The translations under genes and the position numbers were made by a program. Positions 54,700 to 64,000 of a stretch of 64,000 nt of DNA are shown piece after piece; within the stretch, counting starts at the first letter, position 1, and each line of letters opens with the position of its first letter. The notes under the pieces were generated by a model that had not been told where the DNA came from, made no database searches, and saw only the letters and a list, made by a program, of their open reading frames with translations. Source of the stretch: Angiostrongylus vasorum (Eukaryota > Nematoda > Chromadorea > Rhabditida > Metastrongylidae); contig JADANN010000099.1 of assembly GCA_018806985.1 (NCBI GenBank), positions 1,922,001 through 1,986,000 on the forward strand, in the 5' to 3' direction.

Positions 54700-55490
54700 A
54701 CCGATACAAGTGCGACTAATGTTGTCGATACGGAAGATGACTGCCACGTATATTGAGAAACTCAACGCAAAACAAAGATTATTCAGACCTCATCCAATAG
54801 CATAAAATTACGAAGAAGTGGTGTATCCTGACCGTCTCGACCCAGACGGGCAGTTGTGCGATTCCAGGCGCTGCGCCTTAATTGACGACACGCCCTTCAC
54901 AGCGATTTCTGTTTTAATTTTTTTAAGGAAAGATTTTTTTACTAGATAATATAGCCGTTGTATAACCCGCTCAAACATGTTTTCTTTAGGAATGATCGGA
55001 GTTTGAAGGAAATTTGGTAATTATTATCAAATATTGTTAAAAGACACATTTCGAACATATTGTGGAACAATTCTTAAGGCCTATCTTTAGGTGTTTTTCT
55101 ATTGTTTTCGCCATTTACATTGTTATACTCACTTCCTTTGGACTGTGGTAAGCTTCATTGCCATGGCAGTTGTGTTTTGTGCTCATAAGAGTCTCTGTTT
55201 ATCTACAAAGCTGACGAATAAAAAGTGTGGGTTAGCAAATCTGTTTTGTTTGCGATGGAAACCCAGGTCCAGTAGCTTTCGGTAGCTCTATGATCAGTAT
55301 CGAGTTTGTCTCGGAGGGCTATTATTCGGCAGGTTATGAAGATTAAATTCTCTAGGACTTTACTCAGATGTTCTATTAGCCACCTCATGTATGCTCGTGA
55401 AGAGTGTAAGAATTTGAATTTAATTACTTCCATATATATATACATATATTTATATACAAGTATAGAAAACTGGCGTAGAGAAAAGCTAAA
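54700..55490. other. No gene recognised
   Basis: AT-rich. A short TATA-rich stretch lies at about 55430-55458. Long open frames on both strands here run into the R4 copy and are not genes. Confidence 0.5.
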
Positions 55491-55499
55491 CGAAGGACG

Positions 55500-55640
55500 C
55501 GCATGGTGTCGTGGTGAACGTGTTAGCCCACGAAAAAATTTACAGCGTGTTCGGTCCCCACCGCACACACTTGCGGTCTGGAGTTTTGCAGATATCGCGG
55601 TCCGGAGTTTTGCATATATCTCAGCATCATTGATAGTTAC
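55500..55640 (-). repeat. R4 repeat copy
   Basis: GTGTCGTGGTGAACGTGTTA, GTTCGGTCCCCACCGCACAC and a duplicated CGGTCYGGAGTTTTGCA block, then TATCTCAGCATCATTGA. The terminal block is present twice in tandem. Confidence 0.8.
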
Positions 55641-55859
55641 TTCTTTCATTAAAATTGACATTATAGAGTCGTCGTATCGATCTCCTATCCTAACTCCAAT
55701 CAAAAATATGCGTCGAACTTACAACTATTTCAGTTTTCTCCTCCATTGTTTACTCGTCTTATTCGTATTGTCATTAGAAGGTTCCCTCTTATTTCCTTTC
55801 AATTCACAAGGGACGACGACAGCCTGCGATGATGTGCTGTGAACTAGGAGGCCAGTATA

Positions 55860-57295
55860 TCTCAAGTTAGCTAGGAAATCGTTGGAAACGAATCAGGACC
55901 AGGCACCCATGTCACGATGGAGAGTGATTTTTGCCCTTCACATAGGACACCTCTGAGACTGCTCTTCACGTTCTTGAGGTCACATGATATACAAAAATTC
56001 TAGTCGCGCTGCAGGAGGCAGAAGTGGGAGAATCTACGTGCTTCCCTTAAATAACGGAACTGCTGACGTTCATGGAACAAAGACCCTGTTATGAAATGGC
56101 GACGACATAGCCTTCGTAACACACACACTCACATGTGTTGCGCATCGTGTTGTCTCATATGCGGTCCAACCACCCTTAAAAGAGGATGATCACCACTAGC
56201 TGTTATTCATAAGCTCGTCCAGCAGATGGAAGTTCACCAGGCACGTTATACGATCAGCTAGATGATGATGTAGGCCGCAACGAAATCTGCTAGGGAAAAA
56301 AACGGGCAGTGGAACTGAATACAGAGTTAAACAAAACTAAATGACTGAAAACCCTTGCTCATTTGGAACTCACTGTTGTGGACGCATGCCCACATGATTT
56401 CTCTCCCAGGAAGTAGGTTTTACGGGACAAAAAGTTTCAGTTGAACATGGAAGCTACCTACTGGCACGACTGATGCAGAGAACGAATACATTATGGCAAA
56501 CAGAAGTGACAGCATGCTTTAGAACTCTTTGGTATCATCATTCTAGCTGGATCCAATTATCGCTTTCTCCTTGAAATGACGTGATTCAATTGTAAAGCTG
56601 GAAAAGAAGTCTTGTCATCATCAGTGAAGGAGACATCAGTTCATGAATGAAAAGAATATTCTGAATGGGATTCGTTCTCCACATAACCAGCAGATGAAGC
56701 GTTATCCTCCGATAGGGTAAGACCTGCCCATCAAGCTATCTAAAAAATGCTGACTGGGCCTGAATTCTTCGATTAAGAAGTTCGTGTACCATCTTCACTA
56801 TCACCAATGAGGGGATTGGAGAAGAGATTGAAAGTGGTATTTCATCTTACTGCAGTACAGTTAACACGACTGGGAATGCATTCTGAATGCACGAGCACGA
56901 TCTTTGCAGGACTTATGTCGGTGAGGCAGAGAAAAAAAAATCGTAGAATGCTGCCCAAAAAGAAACGGTCTAAACAAATGGGGTCCGGAGATATTCGAAT
57001 TTCACATTCCGCTTTTTTATTATTTCTGATGAAAAAAGTATTACTTCCCATCATCTCGTACCTGGTAATAAATTGATGCCAAAACATTACACATTCTTTT
57101 TTCACCACAAGTTTCCAAGCCTATTCTCCAAAATCCCCAGTTGTCAAAAAATCTTTTCACGATTGTTTGCCTCAACCAAGAGCATAGAGGGAGTTTTTAT
57201 TCTTAAAATAGATAGCATCATAGCTAATTTCCTTTTTCTCGGAAAAAGAGCTTCACACACTTCTGACAAACAATATAGCATCATTTTTTGGAAAG
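55860..57295. other. No gene recognised
   Basis: Short frames only. A plus frame at 56807-57076 contains a Lys/Arg-rich run but has no family match or splice context. Parts may belong to the RTE remnant that follows. Confidence 0.4.
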
Positions 57296-57299
57296 TAAA

Positions 57300-57790
57300 A
57301 GATCGTTAACCAGTGGAAAGCCTCTTACATGGTCAACCTGTCTGAGAGAGCACAACTCGGTATTCTATAGCGTCGAAACGAATACTCTTCATCTTGACAA
57401 CGCTCATCAAGTGGGAGGAATTTTGGCTGACTGATATCATAACTTCTACGAAGATGCTGCTCTAGTGTTCACCGCTATCCATTTCCAGAAGCAAAAGGTT
57501 GCGGCAGGGAACACCGTTTCGCCAAGGCTACTTGTTGCAGTATTGCAGTGAATAATGAAGCCACTCGATTTGGAACAAAACGGCGTATGGTTTCATGCAA
57601 AGCTTCGTCTACTCCACACTGTCGTCATCGTTCCGAGGAGTACTAGTGAAGCAGGGAGAATGCTCGAGATTACTCAGCGAGGTGGAAAAAAGGATGAGAC
57701 TTCGTCTAAATGAGAATGAAGCATACTTGCTGAAGAATCCTTGATGCTAAAGTAGTAAGTAAATTGAAATGATTCTTCTGAGATTGCACA
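57300..57790 (+). mobile_element. RTE-type retrotransposon fragment
   Basis: Frame-broken matches to RTE reverse transcriptase: TVSPRLLVAVLQ near 57510, IMKPLDLEQNGVWFHAKL near 57555, and a STSEAGRMLEITQRGGKK piece near 57645. The palm aspartates are not preserved. It ends near an AAGAATCC block that recalls the KN(P) end of the QFMKN region. Confidence 0.6.
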
Positions 57791-58054
57791 GGCAAGATCC
57801 CACGTATGCCTGTTGCTTTCGACGAGCAAAGAAAACAACGTGGGGAAGATTTATGCAGAAGGTGAACAGCATACGCCGTATTCTAACTTTTTAGATAACG
57901 TAAAAGTCCGCTGTTCACGGAATCTAAAGCTCCACATTAAGCCGTTTTACTCAACGGGCCCACCAAAGCTCTGATATGCAGGTAAGACGTGGACTAACAT
58001 CTCAACCGCGTCGAGAATTCTGAGCTTCACTCACAGAGCATTGAGCGGTGAGTT

Positions 58055-58240
58055 AGATACTTGATTGGCTCGTCTTCACTGGTTGTGCGAGCCCTAGCAT
58101 AATTTCCGTTTTTTTCGGAGTTTTGCTAGTTTAATCATCGTGTTTCAATGAAGTCCCTAGGACAACCTGACCTGGTATTGTGGTTCCCTGGAGTCCCGAG
58201 TCAGCCTGGCCAAAGTCTGCCTGAGGTCGTCCGAGCGATG
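58055..58240 (-). repeat. R3 repeat fragment
   Basis: AATTTCCGTTTTTTTCGGAG, GTGGTTCCCTGGAGTCC and CAGCCTGGCCAAAGTCTGCC. The copy stops midway and is duplicated in its left part. Confidence 0.7.
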
Positions 58241-58689
58241 AGTAATGAATTGTAACCACAACACGTAACTCCAGAACAGGATATGCAGTTCAGACCTTCA
58301 AAAATATCGTTTGCGAAATGTATGGGAATACACATCGAAAGCGAAACATAGAGTGGTTACATAGTCATAAAAGTTGGGCAATGGAAAAGAGGAACAGCGG
58401 AGTGGGCTCCAAAAAGGCATCGTATGAAATCATGCTCCTGGACGATCACCTAAATTACCAGTGGATGTGTTTGTGGCACACGGCAGTTAGCTGCATTTGT
58501 AGTTGGAAAGGATTTTTGAGTCGTAGAATGACACTCGCTGATCTTCTGTGATGATTCCTACACGGTCGTCGATAGTTTTGATGTGTTACTGGCCTGTTAT
58601 ATTTTTTTTCTATTTATTTCTATAAGTCTCGACGTATTGTTGAGACCTCACCATTTCTTCTATTCCGACTTTGTTTCTGCATTGGCCAA

Positions 58690-58925
58690 TCAAACAGTCT
58701 TCAGATTATGTGTGGGTTCGGTTTCTTGTTGAGGTTTGTCTTCATGTCTAAAGGTCGTATGCTGTTAGATCTAGTCCTTTCTGAAATCCTACAGTTCTAT
58801 TAGAGCGTACTCATTCGTCACATCTGAGAATTGCCGGTCTTTATGGATCCAAGGGATCCTCTCTGCTACCAGTTTGCCGATTTCCGAGACATAGACGGTT
58901 TCGCCGGCCTAGGGCTAGACCGAAT
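58690..58925 (-). repeat. Degraded R2-like SINE
   Basis: ATTATGTGTGGGTTCGGTTT, GTCGTATGCTGTTAGATCTA and CTACCAGTTTGCCGATTTCC blocks in R2 order. Confidence 0.4.
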
Positions 58926-59535
58926 CAAGGGCTTTGTTTTGCAGGTCGTACTCCTTCGGATCCTCAGCGGTGAGATTACTGGTAGGTCATCTGATATTCT
59001 GTCGATTGCAAGTATATTCCTCACGTTCAACGACTTTTTTTCAGTTTGAGAGTATGTTAGGAGCTAGAGTCTCAATGTTTAATTGAGTCCAATTTACACC
59101 TAGTTTGACCACGCACTAGCTGTGAATTGAAATCAGTTCCTGCTTCCATCGGTTCATTTTGCTACAGAGTTTTTTTTTACCGCAGTTTTCTACCCAATCG
59201 ATTGCTCGTGCATATGGTATATCAGGGTGGTCTGTGGCAAACTGTTAACAATTAATAATGTGGGGAAAAAATGGCTTTCCTAGTAATTCATTGACTGGTA
59301 CTTTGACTGATGTACGAATGCTGTTTCGTTCCTGTACCAATCATGAATTATGCTTATCGCGTGGAATGAGCCGGTATAAAAAACACCAAAATAGACGCAA
59401 TATAAGTTACAAAACAATTCCGGTTATGTGTTTGTATAGTTGACCATAGCAACGTACAGCGAAAAGTAGCAGCATGCCCCCAAAAAAAATACGAAGTCTT
59501 TTTTCGTAGTGCTATGTAACTCGCGGTAGCATTTG
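58926..59535. other. No gene recognised
   Basis: No credible coding or repeat signal. Confidence 0.45.
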
Positions 59536-59540
59536 GCAGG

Positions 59541-59742
59541 GGAGCGTGTAGCGCAGTGGTCGGAGGCGCCCTGTAATGCACTTGGGATCGATCCCTCACG
59601 CCGAAAGCCCACCAAACCTTCCATCCCTCCTGCGTCATATGCATTCAATTACTTCCAACGATACGTAATGAAGCCGAATGCATGCCGCATCCCCCAGGGA
59701 TTGATCAATGCCGGGAGCTTTATCCTTTATCCTTTATTAATA
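59541..59742 (+). repeat. R1 SINE copy, internally deleted
   Basis: Head GGAGCGTGTAGCGCAGTGGT, GGATCGATCCC, then a jump from TTCCATCCCTCC directly to TATGCATTCAATTACTTCCA, and a CTTTATCCTTTATCCTTTAT tail. About 75 bases of the body are missing. Confidence 0.9.
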
Positions 59743-59749
59743 TTTGGTA

Positions 59750-60430
59750 ACTAGAAGACTGGAGAATTTGAGAACCTGACATAGTTGGCTAAGAGACCTT
59801 CTCTTGTTCTATATTACCTTTTACTACGTACCATTTTTGTGCCTAAGTCCCAGCCTACAACTTGTGAAGCGGACTATAATAGATGGACTTTGCAAAAAAC
59901 CTTCGTAGACAAAACGATTTTCACCTATGCTTGGGTGTATGTTTTAATGATCCTTTTTACGAAGAATAGAACAGCCCGGGAAGCCCGTATAGAGGCATTC
60001 GGCTTTTTGTTCATTGGAGGATTGCCATCTTTTGAGTAATTTCATCGAGGACAGAGGCCGTATCTGGTTTCGGTCCACTCCCGAACGCGTTTCCGAATGC
60101 AGATGTCGAGCTCATACCCGGCTTGTATGAGTCCGATGCACTAGTGAGCATCAGCTGCCTTTGGTACGGTACCTAGCTACACTTTCCAGCCATGATTGGA
60201 GCCATTGAGAAGGACTGGTGTTCTTCAGTCCTGGTCTCATGTTTGCACCAGCATTGTAAAGTAGATGGTTTTAATTTTTTGCTAATGGAACGTCGTAGAT
60301 ATAATTAGCATGCGCTCATAATGTTACGTTAATTCTATGTCTCCTTTGTTCTGGATATTCCGATAATAATTGGAGTTGGTCTACCTTTTAAAATTTCGCT
60401 TAATAAGAACTCTTTCCTAGGGATTATGAA
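59750..60430. other. No gene recognised
   Basis: One plus frame of 84 codons (59785-60039) has aromatic and hydrophobic runs but no start context, splice signal or family. Confidence 0.4.
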
Positions 60431-60433
60431 ATA

Positions 60434-60700
60434 AAGGATAAAAAAAGGATAAAGCTCTCGGCGTTGATCAATCCCTAGAGATGCGCCATGCATTCGACTT
60501 CATTAAGCATCGTTTGGAGCAGCTAATTGAATGCATATCTGACCTTCACGATGACTTGCGGTGGCTTACCGATATATTGAGCCAGTGTTGCTATCATCCC
60601 GGGCTAGTCTGCTACCAATTTGCTAACCCCGGATGGACGGAAGGTTGGCTAGGGGCGTGGGGACCGATCCCATGTCTACACTGCACCACGCTCACGCTGA
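60434..60700 (-). repeat. R1 SINE copy
   Basis: Tail AAGGATAAAAAAAGGATAAA, then GCTCTCGGCGTTGATCAATC. The head is degraded near 60690. Confidence 0.85.
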
Positions 60701-61290
60701 TTACGAAATATTACAGGTAAACAAGTGGTATACGCACAAGGTGAAGCAGTCTCGTTCTCGTTAGGACACAAAGAAGTCTGCTGAAGCGGAGGTTCGAACA
60801 CTGGCCCAGGGTATCAGAATGTGGGTATCCCGTCGCCAGGACCACTAGTCTACTTCCTTGTTATATGTTGCGTGCAGTTGTTTGACTCAATTTCAAGTGG
60901 TTCCAAAGAGTCATGCTTGGCTGACTTCGTGTCCATTGATTTGTCACCGTTGATAAGGTGTCGCCTCAGCTCCGGAAAGTCCAGCTCTGTCGTTATTCAC
61001 TTTTTTCAATCTAAGGAACAGTGACGTCTTCTAGGCTGTTTTTGAAAGTCGACCCCACTCTGATGTAATCTCTTGATCTAAAATCCATTCCAGATCTGAT
61101 CGACACAAAACGTTGAGTCTGTCGCATTCTTGAGGAAGTTGTTTACTGTTTTAAGATTTATAAGACATTGGTGAATTCGGCTCCTTACTTAATGCGAAAA
61201 GGTACGTAGTTCATTTTTGCTTAGTTCGTGTTTTTCAGCTCCTTTCTGTCCTCTCCACCAGCACTGTTTTAGTCATTTCTTCTCTACCAG

Positions 61291-63985
61291 GCTCCACCAT
61301 CACTAATGCGATTAACTATCAGTTCAGCACCGACTTTATTCATAAGCATCGGAAACGCCTAATTCAATGGGATTTGGAGCTCTCAAAGGCGCAAAGGCGA
61401 AGAGTACAATTGTTCTTCAGTAATGGTCTCAATGTAAGACTAGTTCCTACTTCTTCAATTTAGTTATGAAGTCCTACTTTCCACTATTCATACTTCGTTA
61501 TTTTTATTCGATAATTGAGCACGTGTGGCGCAGTGGTCGGAGCCTGGCCCGCCAAGCCTTCCATCCTTCCGGGGTCGGCAAATTGGTACCAGGCTTGTCT
61601 GGGAGGATAGCAGCACTGTGTTGATACACCGCTAGGCCACCTCAAGTCATTCTAAAGGCCAGATATACATTCGATTACTTCCAAACGATGCCTAATGAAG
61701 TCGAATGCATGGCGCATCCTTCAGGAATAGATCAACACAGAGAGCTTCATCCTTTTATTAGGTAATTGTAGGATTTCGATACATTTCAAAATGTTGCTAT
61801 TTAGATTGGTAAATATCTGGTCAAGTTGAGAAGTGCTTTATCGACTATGGAGAAAGTGGTGGTGCCTATTGGAAGTAGCGTGAACGGCTTAGGGAGCAAA
61901 AATTCAGACCTTGACATTGTACTCGTAACAGACCATCAGGAAGCGAAGCAATCGATATTCAATGAGAAATTTAAAAGAGACCAACGTTTTAGAAAGTATT
62001 TTGATGCACTGAGAATGTCGGCTTTTTAAACTGGGACATTGCGGCACTTCTGTAAAACTTTCCAGGACCCAAATGAATACTGTCGCCGATGTTTTGAGGA
62101 GTAGGAAATTGGTGGATCCCAACTCAATTCGGCAACTGGTATCCTCGAACGTGCCTATACTAAAGTTTCGCAGCTGTGATGGTGTTAATGTCGATCTCCA
62201 GTTCAACAATATTCCGTCCATTCGCTCTTCACTCTTTGTAAGGACCTGTGTTGAGTTCAGCATGATCGTTCCAATTAGTATACATTGGATAAATGCGTTT
62301 TTCAAAGCTGCTGAACTAAAAGATAGTCGTCGTGGTCTTTTCTCTTCGTACCACTTAAATATGTTGGCTCTCCATTTTCTCCAGGTGTGTTTTTCAACGA
62401 AGTTTTAGTAGGAAACTTACAAATCGATATCTATCGCAAGCATGCTGAGATATGAGCAGAACTCGGCCATATGTGCAATATAGCAGGATCGATAGCACCG
62501 TTAGAGTAAGAATTGGCTGAGAGAAGGGCAAAGCAAAGGGGTCGATTGGTGGGACGGATAATACGTGGGCTCATGGAATAAATAATCGCGGGTTCGAAGC
62601 TCGCTTGAAGTTCAGAGCTTTGCTCATATCTCTCGCACTTATGTTTGCATTTCACCTAATAGCTTGCCATGTAAAAAGAATAGGCAGTAATTGAAGGGTG
62701 AAAAATCGACATCAATATCTGGAATGCCTCTCAACGGTTTATCGTGACTGGGAGGTGTTCCTGGGTGTCGGGCTGCGATGTACAGCGAGGGGATTCGTTC
62801 CCCCGACAGGGGTTTTCCAAGCTGAGGAGTCTGGCGATTCCATCAAGAAACCCAGCTAAAAGTAAACCAATACCAGGATCCACCACTGCCCTGGTGTCAA
62901 ACTAGTGGCATGGTGGCAAATCTTCTGATGCACAAGGGCGGGGACTGCCTGTGATGGTGACAACCTGGGGCAGACTTTGGCCAGGCTGACCTCGGGACTC
63001 CAGGGAACCACAAAGGCTTAACCAGCAAATCTCCGAAAAATGGAGATTATGCTGGGGGCCCCCACAAACAGTGACGATAGTCCATCCAAGTATCCAATCA
63101 CATACATCTGGTATGAGTGGACCGTGTTTACTAACTTCATATCGGATGAAGTAAATTTGTTAGGACGTTAAGTACTATATCTACCGACGTAGATAACGAA
63201 CACTTCAGTTCATATATTCCCAAATTTCCACTCATCTTCACTTTTTCTTTGCCTCAGAAGCTATGTCACAATTTTTTGAAAACAAAAGGGTTTGCTTGGA
63301 ATTAGGATCAGCAAGACTTCTTGTTTTTAGTAGGAACATATTCGTTCCATAATAGACAAAATCAAGATTTATTTTGCGTCAATAATGAAATTTTATAAAA
63401 TTTAAGGCTACTCCCTTGCCTTTGTTGCCTGATATGATGTCTTCATGTCCATATCTGCAGCCAACGGTACCATGGCAAAATGTAGCAGAACGCTTGACTA
63501 CAGAGGTTAGCAGCTGTTAGCCATTTATACAGGTGGTGTTTAGAACGAAATACAGTCTGTATTTATCCGAAATCTTTACAGTTTCTCCTATCTGTCTGTC
63601 TACTATGCTGTTGATCACATGTAGTAATTTGGAAACTTTGACAACTCTACGTTTTTATCTGAAAAAAAAACTCAGTTCTGGCTTTGATTCAGAACGTAGC
63701 TCAACGTGGTGCAATAATTCAGCAAACAACCGATATCAAAAGGTTTATGTTAAGTTCATCGATAAATTTGAAGGCTTCTTGTACCACTACAGCGGAAGTC
63801 CCAACTTTGACGTCGGTTTTCTTAGTTGCCAAAGACAACCTTCATTCACTGCAAAAAAAGGTGTCAATTCGCTCATATCAGTTATCAGTGGGGATTTTCG
63901 TCAACAGCTTTGGGGAAAATCTGCGGTTTTCGGTGACGTTTTGGCACTTTGGCGACTGTTTGAGTCAGCGAGAACGAGATTTTAG
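61291..63985 (+). CDS. Noncanonical poly(A)/terminal uridylyl polymerase, 3' part uncertain
   Basis: Adds A or U residues to RNA 3' ends. Exons: 61291-61433, 61805-61995, 62066-62384, 63407-63505, and a last one from about 63590 to beyond or at 63985. The first four join in phase. Exon 2 has the nucleotidyltransferase signature GSSVNGLGSKNSDLDIVLV (two metal-binding Asp), exon 3 the third Asp in VNVDLQFNN plus the central-domain helix GLFSSYHLNMLALHFLQ, and the last exon a PAP-associated segment EGFLYHYSGSPNFDVGFL. There is probably an upstream exon ending at 61201 (AAAG then GTACGT, phase fits) but no start codon was found. The class fits GLD-2, MTPAP or TUT enzymes; which one I cannot tell. 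The intron between 63505 and the last exon has no clean acceptor in phase. Confidence 0.8.
61515..61762 (+). repeat. R1 SINE copy in polymerase intron
   Basis: Head GCACGTGTGGCGCAGTGGTC with part of the tRNA-like region deleted, body AGGATAGCAGCACTGTGTTG, end AACACAGAGAGCTTCATCCT. Confidence 0.9.
62430..62695 (+). repeat. R5 tRNA-like foldback repeat in polymerase intron
   Basis: B-box-like GCGGGTTCGAAGCTCGC. The ends are inverted: GAGATATGAGCAGAACTC near 62450 and its near complement GAGCTTTGCTCATATCTC near 62620, so the copy can fold on itself. Confidence 0.65.
62730..63098 (+). repeat. R3 repeat copy in polymerase intron
   Basis: Nearly full length: CAACGGTTTATCGTGACTGG, CCCAGCTAAAAGTAAACC, CACAAGGGCGGGGACTGC, GACCTCGGGACTCCAGGGAA and ATAGTCCATCCAAGTATCC. 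Confidence 0.9.
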
Positions 63986-64000
63986 CGCGAGTTTATTAAG

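Noticed and set aside
55203..55842. Long overlapping open frames on both strands (166 and 178 codons)
   Set aside because: They run through an R4 repeat and a TA-rich stretch, with no splice signals or recognisable protein.

Overview
This window reads as nuclear DNA of a parasitic nematode, most likely a strongylid such as a hookworm. The pointers are AT-rich DNA, many short exons with nematode-type acceptors (TTTTCAG, TTTTTAG), proteins closest to nematode forms of conserved genes, and a dense load of tRNA-derived SINEs, RTE-type non-LTR and Penelope-like retroelements. The species is inferred, not shown.

Three conserved protein genes can be read exon by exon. (1) Glycogen phosphorylase (pygl-1) lies on + from 11490 to 21041. 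It has 20 exons, all phases match, and the product is 853 residues with every catalytic motif present. (2) Mediator subunit MED24 (LIN-25 in C. elegans) lies on - from 47443 down to 36889. I found 23 exons giving about 950 residues; only the first coding exon and one junction are unresolved. (3) A noncanonical poly(A)/uridylyl polymerase lies on + from about 61291 to the right edge. A small gene of 71 codons with its own poly(A) signal sits antisense inside intron 19 of pygl-1. Weaker minus-strand gene candidates lie at 8.4-10.5 kb (an acidic protein and a very basic repeat-containing one), 22.1 kb (a possible membrane-anchored protein) and 23.8-25.1 kb.

Layout: 0-8 kb is repeat-rich with no convincing gene. 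8.4-10.5 kb holds minus-strand candidates. 11.5-21 kb is pygl-1 with repeat-laden introns. 21-36 kb is a repeat graveyard (RTE fragments, a Penelope-like element at 31.2-33.4 kb, SINEs) with two weak gene candidates. 36.9-47.5 kb is MED24. 48-51 kb is a near-palindromic pair of Penelope-like elements just beyond the 5' end of MED24. 51-60 kb is more RTE and SINE debris. 61-64 kb is the polymerase gene.

The repeats fall into a few families, named here for convenience: R1 (tRNA-derived SINE, about 270 bp, heptamer tail), R2 (second tRNA-like SINE), R3 (about 380 bp, unclassified), R4 (about 140 bp, tRNA-like) and R5 (tRNA-like, foldback). Introns of pygl-1 and MED24 have absorbed many copies, some as inverted pairs able to fold in the pre-mRNA. 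Both genes also appear to use a GC-AG intron. I found no CRISPR array, rRNA or convincing functional tRNA. No standard system seems undescribed; the best leads are the nested gene, the intronic hairpin that duplicates a splice donor, the GC-AG introns, and the Penelope palindrome with hammerhead-like motifs.
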